Of a DNA stretch of 16,137 bases, positions 1-7,100 are shown one piece after another. This stretch comes from Flavobacteriia bacterium (GTDB lineage Bacteria; Bacteroidota; Bacteroidia; Flavobacteriales_D; Crocinitomicaceae). The stretch spans positions 1 through 16,137 of the forward strand of contig RFQF01000021.1 of the NCBI GenBank assembly GCA_009925805.1, in the 5' to 3' direction. The notes below the pieces were generated by a model. It was not told where the DNA came from, did not search any database, and saw only the letters and a list, made by a program, of their open reading frames with translations. Position numbers and translations under genes: made by a program. How positions within the stretch are numbered: position 1 is the stretch's first letter; each line of letters starts with the position of its first letter.

Positions 1-123
1 GCGCTTTGTAGTGCTTTGATCCTTTAGGCGCTGTGCTTGTTCTCTGGCTTTATCTAAGGTAGTTGGCAATTGTTTGGATAATTTTTCCATGCCTAACTTC
101 GCTCTTTCCTGAAATGATTGCAT
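1..123 (-). CDS. Partial gene, N-terminal 41 residues of an unrecognised charged protein
   Basis: An open frame starts with ATG at 123 and runs off the left edge, so only 41 residues are visible. They are rich in K, E, Q and R (starting MQSFQERAKLGMEKLSKQ) with no signal peptide or membrane segment, and look like an amphipathic helix or coiled coil. The family is not recognisable from this piece. Support for a real gene comes from a TAAATTTG box 33 bases upstream of the start, matching the Bacteroidota -7 consensus TAnnTTTG, and from an unbroken frame to the edge. An internal ATG at 90 could be the start instead. Confidence 0.5.
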   Translation of the reverse strand, partial: MQSFQERAKLGMEKLSKQLPTTLDKAREQAQRLKDQSTTKR

Positions 124-156
124 AAAGGTGTTTTTTTAATGAATTTGACATTCAAT

Positions 157-187
157 CAAATTTAGAAAAAAATAGAAAAAGTAACAA
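157..187 (-). promoter_or_regulatory. Putative Bacteroidota-type promoter of the gene at 1-123
   Basis: On the minus strand TAAATTTG (157-164) matches the TAnnTTTG -7 element of the Bacteroidota primary sigma factor. A TTG (185-187) lies 20 bases upstream in a T-rich stretch and could be the -33 element. The implied leader to the ATG at 123 is about 25-30 bases. No transcription data support it. Confidence 0.4.
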
Positions 188-215
188 CTAATGAAACCAG
201 TGCCTTGATTCAGTT

Positions 216-1427
216 TCATTTATTTAGGAGCCAGTCTATGGCATTTATTTTTTTTATTCCATTATATGTTCCAGTTTCATAATCCATTGTAATCAATAAT
301 TTTTCAAAATGGTCTGGAATGGTATTTAGAGGTGTCAATTCTCTTTCTAAGGTTGCTTTGTCTTGAACTGTTTGTGATACTTGAATGTATTGCGTGAATC
401 CCTCATTGTTTCGAACAATAAAATCAACTTCTAAACTGTTAACTTTTCCAATCCAAACTTGATAATTTCGTCGGATGAGTTCCAAATAAACAATGTTTTC
501 TAAAAGATGACCTGCATCACTTGCTAATTCTTTACCAAGTATGGCATTTCGAAAACCTAAATCAACCAAATAGTATTTTTCTTGTGTTGCTAAATGTTGT
601 TTTCCTTTGACATCAAAGCGATTAACTTTGTAGAAAAGGTACGACTCCACCAATGTATCGATGTATTTGGAAACAGTTTTGTTATCAATTTTCTTCTTAT
701 TCGCCGTTAACACCTTGGCAATGTTCCCTGCGGATACAGTAGATCCAACAGAATCTATTAGAAATTTCACAACTTCCTGATAAGATTCTTGACCATAAAT
801 GGTATGTCTTACAGAAATATCATTCTCGTAGATATTTCTAAAAACAGTTTGCAAATATTGCGTTGCGAAAAAATTTCCTTCTACCGATAATCTTACCGCC
901 TCAGGAAAACCACCTGTTTGAATGTATTCTGCAAAAGCACGGTCTGGATTCGAATGTTTTTCTGTAAATTCTAGATATTCGGAAAAAGAAAAAGGAAGTA
1001 TATTTATTTCAAATGCTCTGCCTGTTAATAATGTTGCCAATTCACTGGAAAGTAAAAAAGCATTGGACCCCGTAACATATAAATCTATATTAGGATTAAC
1101 ATACAACCCCTCCAACAGTTTTTCAAATTCCGGAACGTTCTGAACTTCATCGATAAATACATAATTTGTTTCTTTAGGATTTAGATTTTCAAGAATATAA
1201 TCATAAATTTCTTTCCAGTTTTTCTCAGCTAAAAAACGAAACTCAGGCATATCCATGTTGATTGCCGAAATGGAAACATTGGCATTCTCATTACGCAACA
1301 AATCTTGAAATTGGATCATCAAAGTTGATTTTCCACATCTTCTAACACCAGTTGCTACCTTGATGAAATTCTTATCTTTGAGAATAGATAGTTTATCTAA
1401 ATAATGCTTCCGAATAATCGTTTCCAT
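216..1427 (-). CDS. AAA+ ATPase with C-terminal DUF4143 (PD-(D/E)XK-like) domain
   Basis: This 403-residue protein has the standard two-part build of the ATP-binding AAA_14/DUF4143 family. The N-terminal P-loop ATPase has a Walker A motif GVRRCGKS at residues 27-34 and Walker B YVFIDE at 89-94, followed by the family's sensor segment TGSNAFLLSSELATLLTGR. The C-terminal DUF4143 part has the nuclease-fold signature E-x-D (EVDF, 333-336) and YIQVS (347-351), where the usual QVK/QVA position is occupied by QVS, so catalytic activity is uncertain. The cellular role of the family is poorly defined; members are often strain-variable and appear transferred. The gene is clearly more AT-rich than the other coding regions here, which would fit acquisition. 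It stands alone: the nearest protein genes are the partial gene after its stop and the porP-like gene about 0.8 kb before its start. The start at 1427 is favoured by a TAACTTTG box just upstream. Confidence 0.93.
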   Translation of the reverse strand: METIIRKHYLDKLSILKDKNFIKVATGVRRCGKSTLMIQFQDLLRNENANVSISAINMDMPEFRFLAEKNWKEIYDYILENLNPKETNYVFIDEVQNVPEFEKLLEGLYVNPNIDLYVTGSNAFLLSSELATLLTGRAFEINILPFSFSEYLEFTEKHSNPDRAFAEYIQTGGFPEAVRLSVEGNFFATQYLQTVFRNIYENDISVRHTIYGQESYQEVVKFLIDSVGSTVSAGNIAKVLTANKKKIDNKTVSKYIDTLVESYLFYKVNRFDVKGKQHLATQEKYYLVDLGFRNAILGKELASDAGHLLENIVYLELIRRNYQVWIGKVNSLEVDFIVRNNEGFTQYIQVSQTVQDKATLERELTPLNTIPDHFEKLLITMDYETGTYNGIKKINAIDWLLNK

Positions 1428-1431
1428 AAAA

Positions 1432-1439
1432 CAAAGTTA
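1432..1439 (-). promoter_or_regulatory. -7 box for the DUF4143 ATPase, implying a leaderless or near-leaderless mRNA
   Basis: TAACTTTG on the minus strand is an exact TAnnTTTG match. Its last base is only four bases before the ATG at 1427, so transcription from it would begin at or next to the start codon. No convincing -33 TTTG is visible at the usual distance, which weakens the call. Confidence 0.4.
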
Positions 1440-1530
1440 ACGAAATTCCTAAAACTTCTTAACTCGATGTTTTTTTAGGAAATTTATATAGCTCGTATTA
1501 TTGAAAAACTTATCTCCAGTTTACGGAATA

Positions 1531-1556
1531 AAAAAACCTGAGCCAAAGGACTCAGG
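1531..1556 (-). terminator. Rho-independent terminator (minus strand)
   Basis: CCTGAG (1537-1542) pairs with CTCAGG (1551-1556) across an 8-base loop. Read on the minus strand the hairpin is followed at once by a T run (complement of the A run 1530-1536). It would stop transcripts coming from the tRNA side before they reach the ATPase gene. It is a second terminator for that unit, about 300 bases beyond the one next to the tRNA. Confidence 0.7.
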
Positions 1557-1811
1557 AATATCCTGACGCCCTGACGCTCACTTCGTTCGGTCGGGGCAGG
1601 CTCACTTCGTTCGGTCAGGATGGACCTTTGGGGGGCTTTACAAGGAAAAGCCAAGCGCTAAAAGCGCTTTCTTTTTGCATTTCCATTCGCTTTTGAAAGT
1701 GAACAGGAATATCCTTCACTCCGTTCAGGATGGACCTCAAAGGGGGGCTTTACAAGGAAAAGCCAAGCGCTAAAAGCGCTTTCTTTTTGCATTTCCATTC
1801 GCTTTTGAAAG
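1553..1811. repeat. Two direct copies of an intergenic repeat with hairpins (1553-1699 and 1704-1811)
   Basis: Both copies begin with CAGGAATATCCT and end with a nearly identical block of about 85 bases (1615-1699 and 1725-1811) that differs mainly by two inserted bases and the change TTT to CAA near its start. Each block contains a perfect 7-bp hairpin, AAGCGCT-AAA-AGCGCTT, followed on the plus strand by TTCTTTTT, which looks like a terminator (1653-1669 and 1765-1781). The first copy is longer because it carries two 17-bp direct repeats GCTCACTTCGTTCGGTC (1576-1592, 1600-1616). In the other copy the same place holds the short TCACTCCGTTCAGGATG form. No protein gene lies in 1428-1871. Confidence 0.85.
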
Positions 1812-1843
1812 CATGCTTTCAACGCTTCTGAAAATGCAAAAAG
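1783..1843. repeat. Long imperfect inverted repeat
   Basis: The left arm (1783-1811) and right arm (1816-1843) are imperfect reverse complements. They meet at the perfect 14-bp palindrome GAAAGCATGCTTTC (1807-1820) and have outer segments CTTTTTGCATTT and AAAATGCAAAAAG. The right arm runs directly into the tRNA terminator stem, sharing its AAAAG. The left arm is the end of the second direct repeat, so the structure seems to arise where that repeat meets an inverted relative of itself. Confidence 0.7.
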
Positions 1844-1866
1844 CCAGTCATTTCTGACTGGCTTTT
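1836..1866 (-). terminator. Terminator of the initiator tRNA gene
   Basis: AAAAGCCAGTCA (1839-1850) and TGACTGGCTTTT (1855-1866) are perfect complements with a 4-base loop. On the minus strand the stem ends in a run of T. It begins only six bases past the tRNA 3' end at 1872, as expected for a rho-independent tRNA terminator. The A run on the other side means it could work in both directions. Confidence 0.85.
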
Positions 1867-1871
1867 CCATG

Positions 1872-1944
1872 TAGCGGGGACAGGACTCGAACCTGTGACC
1901 TTCGGGTTATGAGCCCGACGAGCTCCCAACTGCTCCACCCCGCA
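1872..1944 (-). tRNA. Initiator tRNA-Met (anticodon CAT)
   Basis: The 73 bases fold as a complete tRNA: acceptor TGCGGGG/CCCCGCT, D stem GAGC/GCTC, anticodon stem TCGGG/CCCGA with loop CTCATAA (anticodon CAT), 5-base variable loop AGGTC, and T arm ACAGG-TTCGAGT-CCTGT, with discriminator A. Three features mark it as the initiator and not an elongator: positions 1 and 72 do not pair (T-T), the anticodon stem has the three consecutive G-C pairs GGG/CCC, and position 11-24 is A-T. No CCA is encoded (the next bases are CAT), so CCA must be added enzymatically. The D loop is AGTTGGGA, where T is common at the position of the last G. A perfect terminator follows. The 5' flank is duplicated in the array at 1945-2193. 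Confidence 0.96.
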
Positions 1945-2054
1945 ATGTACCTTCATTGCTTTATTTCAATTTTTATTCGGGTTATTTGCCCGACGAGCTC
2001 CTCCGTCATTGCTTTATTTCAATTTTTACTCGGGTTATTTGCCCGACGAGCTCC

Positions 2055-2068
2055 TCCGCCGCGGCGGA
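2055..2068. repeat. Perfect 14-bp palindrome replacing the D loop, copy 2
   Basis: TCCGCCGCGGCGGA equals its own reverse complement. It sits exactly where the intact tRNA has CAGTTG between the two strands of the D stem. It is strikingly GC-rich against AT-rich surroundings and includes a central CCGCGG. Confidence 0.9.
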
Positions 2069-2137
2069 CTCCACCCCGCAATGTATCTTCATTGCTTTAT
2101 TTCAATTTCTACTCGGGTTATTTGCCCGACGAGCTCC

Positions 2138-2151
2138 TCCGCCGCGGCGGA
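2138..2151. repeat. Perfect 14-bp palindrome replacing the D loop, copy 3
   Basis: Identical to the palindrome at 2055-2068 and in the same place within the tRNA-like unit. The base next to it in the D stem differs (GGCG for GGAG), so the palindrome is better conserved than the stem it interrupts. Confidence 0.9.
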
Positions 2152-2262
2152 CGCCACCCCGCAATGGTTCTTCATTATTATTTCAATTTTTCCAAATACC
2201 AAGAACAAATCGTTCTCAACAAATGGACTACAAATATAAAGGATTATTTTTTACTTGCCAAA

Positions 2263-3183
2263 TCAATCCAGCAATAATTGCTGTTTTCGGTTGATCGCCA
2301 AGCGTTTTTCAAGGATGCATTTTACACCCACTGCGTGCGAATTCAAGTTGATCCCTGCCACCCCAGAGCGCGTGCGGTCGAACAAATAATTGATGACGAA
2401 AATATCCTTTACCCTTAAACCTAAGCCCAACTGCACATTGTTTAAGTTTTGGGTGCCAAACCAAAGTTGAAAACGATAAGCATAGTTGATGCGCAAGGCC
2501 ATTTCATAATTGAAAGGAGCGTGCCTTAAAGGCGTTACTTTGATCGATGGCAACAGGAACCAATCCTCATTCAAGACCACCAAATGCCGGTAATAGGCTC
2601 CCCACTCCGTCCGCAGTTGGGCTTGTGTTCCTATTTCTTTCCATTTCGAAGGTCCGAGATCGTTCGCATATATTCCTGAAAGCGATTTCCTTGTTCGGTA
2701 ACTCATCCCAAGTTTAAAGGTGGGGTAATTGTAGGTCGAAAAGCGGGTTACTACCACGTCTTGTTGATTCGTTAGGGTGTACGTGGGATCATACCCAACT
2801 TGCATAAATCCTCCTCCCATGCCCATACTCAAGCGGTTTTCTTTGTTGGTTTTGATATTCACCGCTCCTTCTAAGGTGGCTGTGGAAAAGGTAAAGGCGC
2901 CGTTGCGCTCCACCAAGATATTCGTACCCGCGCCGAACATAGCGCCGTCACTTTTTCGGTCGTTGAAAGGGAACGAAAGGGTAGCATTTATGGTCTTTGG
3001 CGCACCATCAAAACCTGTCCATTGCTGCTTAAAGCCCATTGCCGCTTCCACATATTCGTTCAAACCATGATGCGAAGGATTGATGCTGGCCCAATTCATT
3101 CCATACCATACGCGGTTAGGTGCCTGCTGAGCAAAACTGGTGCTTCCAAGTGCTATTAGGATTACGCATAGTTTACCCCTCAT
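2263..3183 (-). CDS. PorP/SprF family type IX secretion outer-membrane protein
   Basis: The 306-residue product has a signal peptide (MRGKLCVILIALGSTSFA, cleaved before Q19) and then the PorP/SprF pattern: an INPSHHGL segment standing for the family's INPAxxG, followed by KQQWTGFDGAPKTINATLSFPF and alternating beta strands to the end, as in an outer-membrane barrel. Family members bind the T9SS machinery or act as partners for individual secreted substrates; SprF of Flavobacterium is needed for export of SprB. Length is normal for the family. The ATG at 3183 overlaps the TGA of the upstream CHU_C gene (ATGA), which indicates translational coupling and fixes the start; the longer frame up to 3288 would overlap the upstream gene without reason and lose the signal peptide. 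Which substrate it serves is inference, most simply the coupled upstream protein. Confidence 0.9.
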   Translation of the reverse strand: MRGKLCVILIALGSTSFAQQAPNRVWYGMNWASINPSHHGLNEYVEAAMGFKQQWTGFDGAPKTINATLSFPFNDRKSDGAMFGAGTNILVERNGAFTFSTATLEGAVNIKTNKENRLSMGMGGGFMQVGYDPTYTLTNQQDVVVTRFSTYNYPTFKLGMSYRTRKSLSGIYANDLGPSKWKEIGTQAQLRTEWGAYYRHLVVLNEDWFLLPSIKVTPLRHAPFNYEMALRINYAYRFQLWFGTQNLNNVQLGLGLRVKDIFVINYLFDRTRSGVAGINLNSHAVGVKCILEKRLAINRKQQLLLD

Positions 3184-3980
3184 CGAATAATGCTTATTGT
3201 TCCTTTTTTCACCGTTCCATTGCCTAATTCCAGCAAATAATAATACACACCATCCGGCAATACCTGGCCGTTGCGCTTCCCTGCCCACGCATTGACTACA
3301 TTATACCCGGATGACTCGTATAACAGGTCGCCAAAGCGGTTCATGATGAGCATGCGATTTTGAGGATAGTTTTCAATTCCCGGTATAATCCAGGTATCGT
3401 TGGTACCATCATCATTCGGTGAAAAGGTATTTGGGATTTTAAACACATTCGTCAAATTCACCGTCACGTAATCAAACACCGCGCAACCGGAATAATAGCC
3501 TTGAAGCATATAGGTGGTGTTTTGGGTTGGGGTGGTTTGCACGATGGGAAGCGTAGGGTAATTCACCAGATAAGCGGGTGACCAAAGTACGCTGTCAAAG
3601 CTACCCGTGGCCTGAAGGGTTACTACCGTTCCGGAGTCCACAAATTGGTCGGGACCGGCAAACAAATCGGTAGCCAATACCACCAAGGGGGTGGAAATAC
3701 TTCCCGTAGTCGTTACCCCACCCACGGTACAAGAACAGAATACCTCAATGGTATTATTGAGTTGGCTTGGTAGAAAAACAAAGCTACCTGTCGAATTGGA
3801 AAGCACCGAATCACCGTTTACCTTCCATGTATAGAGCGCGCTGCCTGCACAAGAAGAAGTTACCGTAAACGATACGCTTTCCCCGGGACAAAGGGTATCA
3901 TTCAGGGGGGATAATTGCCATTGCGCCCTGCAAACGGCATTAGAAAACAGCATTAACAAAACAATAACAAGGCTGCGCAC
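3180..3980 (-). CDS. Secreted protein with CHU_C-type (T9SS type B) C-terminal sorting domain
   Basis: With a GTG start at 3980 the product is 266 residues: an N-terminal signal peptide (RSLVIVLLMLFSNAVCRA), a cysteine-containing Ig/PKD-like region of about 150 residues (LCPGESVSFTVTSSC, SGTVVTLQATGSFDSVLWSP), and from about residue 179 the gliding motility-associated C-terminal domain. That domain shows its usual landmarks: FKIPNTFSPNDDGTNDTW, GIENYP, MNRFGDLLYES, Y-x(5)-W, and DGVYYYLLELG ending in GTISIIR. This domain directs proteins through the T9SS to the cell surface. The mature protein is small for the class, which often has long repeats. It is coupled to the PorP/SprF gene through an ATGA overlap, a common pairing of substrate and partner. 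The start is uncertain: TTG at 3998 also gives a good signal peptide; the ATG at 3953 leaves it too short, and the far ATG at 4103 would add an unlikely basic leader. Confidence 0.85.
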   Translation of the reverse strand: MRSLVIVLLMLFSNAVCRAQWQLSPLNDTLCPGESVSFTVTSSCAGSALYTWKVNGDSVLSNSTGSFVFLPSQLNNTIEVFCSCTVGGVTTTGSISTPLVVLATDLFAGPDQFVDSGTVVTLQATGSFDSVLWSPAYLVNYPTLPIVQTTPTQNTTYMLQGYYSGCAVFDYVTVNLTNVFKIPNTFSPNDDGTNDTWIIPGIENYPQNRMLIMNRFGDLLYESSGYNVVNAWAGKRNGQVLPDGVYYYLLELGNGTVKKGTISIIR

Positions 3981-4117
3981 AATAAGAAATTTAAGCAATA
4001 TTAAGGAATCTCGTGCAGGTGGGTAGCCTTTTCGGGGAAAACTCGGGGTTAATAATCGTTTTTTTTGCGAAATTTGGCATTGTATTCGAACCCTGCGACG
4101 CAAATAATATCTACGTT
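3981..4117. promoter_or_regulatory. Divergent intergenic region between the CHU_C gene and the barrel-repeat gene
   Basis: These 137 bases must hold the promoters of both divergent genes. On the plus strand TGTATTCG (4081-4088), about 30 bases before the ATG at 4118, resembles a -7 box of the TAnnTTcG type with one mismatch, and a T-rich TTTTTTTTG run (4059-4067) lies upstream at a shorter distance than usual. On the minus strand no clear match is seen. Neither promoter is firm. Confidence 0.35.
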
Positions 4118-7100
4118 ATGAAAAAATATACCCTTACTTTTTTGACTGTTGTTTTTTTAAGCTTAGCATCCTTTAGTCAACGCTTGGATTATGACCATAC
4201 CTCGAAATGGTTTTTTGGATTCAATGCTGGAGCCACTTGGAGCAGCACTGACGTGAAAAATCAAACCAACGGTGGTTGGGGCCTAACCCTGGGCAAATCC
4301 TACAACTGGAAAACAGGTCGCATCATCAGTTTCGATCTTCGTGGTAGATACCTCCATGGAAACTGGTATGGACAAGATCACGACACTTCCATACTCAGCA
4401 ACTATTCCGGTGGACCTTTAATGGCCTATAAGGACACCTTTAACATGACAGCGCATAATTTCTTGAACGAGCAGCACCGTTTGGCGTTGGAATTGGTGTT
4501 ACATGCGAACCGCTTTGCGGAACGAACCAATTGGGATCCTTACATTTTCGGAGGAATTGGTGTCACCTGGCGGCAAACTTGGGGCAACCTTTACCTTCAC
4601 GACACGGCCCTTTACAATTACCCAAGCATGGTTTCTTCGGGCAATTTATCGAACGCGATTACTACTTCCTCGGACAATACCTATGAAACCCGCTTGGACC
4701 AACTTTCGGGTAATAAGTGGAATGCCAAGCTCATGCCGAGTTTGGGAATTGGGTTAGGCTATAATGTGGGGCCAAGATTTCAGGTTGGTATCGAACACAA
4801 AACCACCTTCACAGGGATTGATAATTGGGACGGGGTAAAATCGAATTATCGTGTAAAGAATGACTGGTACCATTACACTTCCGCCTACATGCAATTCAGG
4901 TTTAAGACCCGTGAAAAAGACCCCAAGCAAGAGGAGCAAACCAACAATATTAACAACATCAATAACTACACGACACCCTGCGAAAAACCAACCATCCGTT
5001 TGGATCAAAACACAGTCACTTCCTCCTTGGCGAATTATACCCTTTCTTTTACAACCACCCACATTTCCAATAAAAACACCCTTACCATCCAAGACGCCAA
5101 CGGGATAATTGTAGCCCATAATTTTAATTCGGTGAGTCAAACCGTAACTGCTCCGGTTGTGCTTAAACCCGGCATTAATCGCTTCACCTTGTTCGTTCAA
5201 AACGACTGTGGTAATGCCAATGCTACTATTGAAGTGACTTACACGGATTGTCGCTTACCGAACATAAACTTTAGCAATCTGATCAAAGACAGTTCTACCA
5301 CCGTGCAACAATCCACCCTTAGTTTAAGCGCGATTGTTGAAAACACGCAAACTTCGAATCTTACTTTGTACGTAAACGGGATTTCTCGAACACAATTTAG
5401 CTACAACAGCCTCAACAGCGTTTTTCAGGCGGTAATTCCTCTACAACCTGGAAAAAATCAGATAAAAATCGCCGCGAGTAACCCTTGTGGTCAAACGTTC
5501 GCCTCCACAGAGGTGGTCTATGACGATTGCATTACCCCAACCCTGAGCATGCTTTCTCCATCAACCAACGGCACCACGGTCAGTGTTGCTTCCCAAATCG
5601 TTCAAGTAACAACTGCTGGATTTAGCGGAAAAAATGAATTCAATGTACTCTTGAATGGACAAAGCTTGAACAACTTTACGTGGACTAATGGGGTATTAAC
5701 GGCTCCCATAACCTTGGTCAATGGGAACAATACTTTAACCATCAACGGCACCAACCGCTGCGGCTCCGAATCCATGGTCATCACATTAAACTACCAGCAA
5801 TGCCAGGCGCCCGTAATCACCTTACAAAATCCGAGCAACGTAAACATTACCGTTTCTAAAGCGCCCTACACCGTGAAATTTAAAACGCAGCATCAAACGG
5901 CTCTGAGTTTAATGGTAAATAATCTTCCTGTGAAGAATTATACCTACAATGCCACCACGGGAATGCTCGAATACGCTTTCAACCTTTTACCCGGGGCAAA
6001 CATTGTTACCCTCACCAGCACCAATACCTGCGGCGTGGACATTGAAACCGTTACCATTACCTATTTGAATTGCCTCATTCCGAGCGTCACTTTAGGCTCT
6101 GTTGGAGGAACCGTATCGTCATCGGCTTATGTTTTTTCAGCAAACACGACGGGAATTAGTGCAGCCCAAGAGGTAAAGGTTACGCAAAATGGGGTAGCCA
6201 TTCCTTTTGCCTTAACTGCAGGAACCGTACAAGCCATCTCCACCCTCAATCCAGGAGCGAATACCTTCGTGATTTCCGTGACCAACCCTTGTGGAACCCA
6301 AAGTCAAACCCAAACGGTAACCTACAATAACTGCTTAGTACCAAGTGTTGGCTTATTGCAACCTGTAGCAAGCGGCATCACAGTAAATCAAAGTGCTTAT
6401 CAACTTCAATTTACCACGCAAAACGTGAATAATGCCTCCGAAATCACCTTAAAACTCAATGGAATTACGGTTCCCTTTCAATGGTTAAACAACGTTGTTA
6501 ATGCAAGCATCACCTTGAATGCGGGCGTGAATTCGATCGTAATATCCGTTGCTAACGCTTGCGGAAGCGACAGCGAAACATTGCAGCTTACCTACAAACA
6601 ATGCCTCGCTCCTTCTTTGGTCATCAATGCACCGAACCAATTAACTGTTTCCACCAACCAAAATATACTTAACATTTCCATCCATGCCATCAATTGCGAT
6701 AATGCTGCGCAAGTAACCGTTTTCAGAAATGGTTCCTCCGTTCCTTTCTCCTTCGCGAATGGTTATATCACCCTTTCCCCTTCCCTTGTTGCTGGACTGA
6801 ATACCTTCACGATAACTGCCACAAACGATTGCGGGAGGGATATCGCACAAATCTTGGTGACCTATGACAATTGTGTGGCTCCTGTGATTGCCCTTAATTC
6901 TTCCATTCCTGTAACTACCCAACAAGGAAACTTATCCCTTTCCGCTACTGTGCAGAATATTACAAGCGCAGCCCAAGCGGCATTGTTTGTTAACGGTGTC
7001 GGCGTTCCTTTTACCTACAATGCAGGCGTGATAACCGCCAATGTGGCCTTGGTCGCTGGCAACAATACCCTTTCGTTATCTGCTACCAATGCCTGTGGAA

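Larger units (their letters stand above)
1945..2193 (-). repeat. Array of three defective tRNA-fMet 5' halves with their upstream flank
   Basis: Behind the 5' end of the intact tRNA lie three more copies of its 5' half and flank, in the same orientation. Copy 1 (1978-2006) keeps the anticodon stem and part of the D arm. Copies 2 (2031-2083) and 3 (2114-2166) run from the acceptor strand TTGCGGGGTGG to the anticodon stem. All have the anticodon loop changed from CTCATAA to CAAATAA, losing the invariant T33 and the CAT anticodon, and none has a T arm or 3' acceptor strand, so none can be a working tRNA. Each is separated by a conserved AT-rich spacer (core ATTGAAATAAAGCAATGA on the minus strand), which is the same sequence that precedes the real tRNA. 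Starts of successive anticodon-stem blocks are 75, 53 and 83 bases apart. The array fills the gene-free stretch 1945-2262; 2194-2262 shows nothing else. Confidence 0.85.

Noticed and set aside
190..220. Inverted repeat AATGAAAC/GTTTCATT at the end of the ATPase gene as a terminator
   Set aside because: The stem is AT-rich, the loop is 15 bases and no continuous T run follows directly; too weak to call, although a T-rich stretch lies further on.
1658..1870. Minus-strand 70-residue open frame containing HPERSEG-like text
   Set aside because: It lies wholly in the direct repeats and the tRNA terminator; its second half repeats its first, and this peptide pattern is a known artefact of intergenic repeats.
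1942..1975. TTG-N17-TACATTG promoter match in front of the tRNA
   Set aside because: The -7-like box overlaps the first bases of the mature tRNA, so transcription from it would start inside the tRNA; the real promoter must lie further upstream, possibly in the array.
1945..2193. Possible CRISPR array
   Set aside because: Spacing is irregular (75, 53, 83), the spacers are conserved copies of one another, and the repeat is a tRNA half, so it is not CRISPR.
1909..2294. Three overlapping plus-strand open frames of 76-122 residues with repeated CFISIF.RVICPTSSS text
   Set aside because: They are translations of the antisense of the tRNA and its broken copies; repetition comes from the array, and no start or promoter supports them.
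3184..3288. Upstream extension of the PorP/SprF frame to 3288
   Set aside because: It would lie inside the CHU_C domain coding sequence and hide the signal peptide that begins at the coupled ATG 3183.
3981..4103. Upstream extension of the CHU_C frame to ATG 4103
   Set aside because: The added MRRRVRIQCQ... leader is basic and unlike an export signal, and it would fill the divergent promoter region.
4013..4117. Upstream extension of the barrel-repeat frame to 4013
   Set aside because: The 35 extra residues have no signal peptide and would push the real one inside the protein; ATG 4118 gives a typical export signal.
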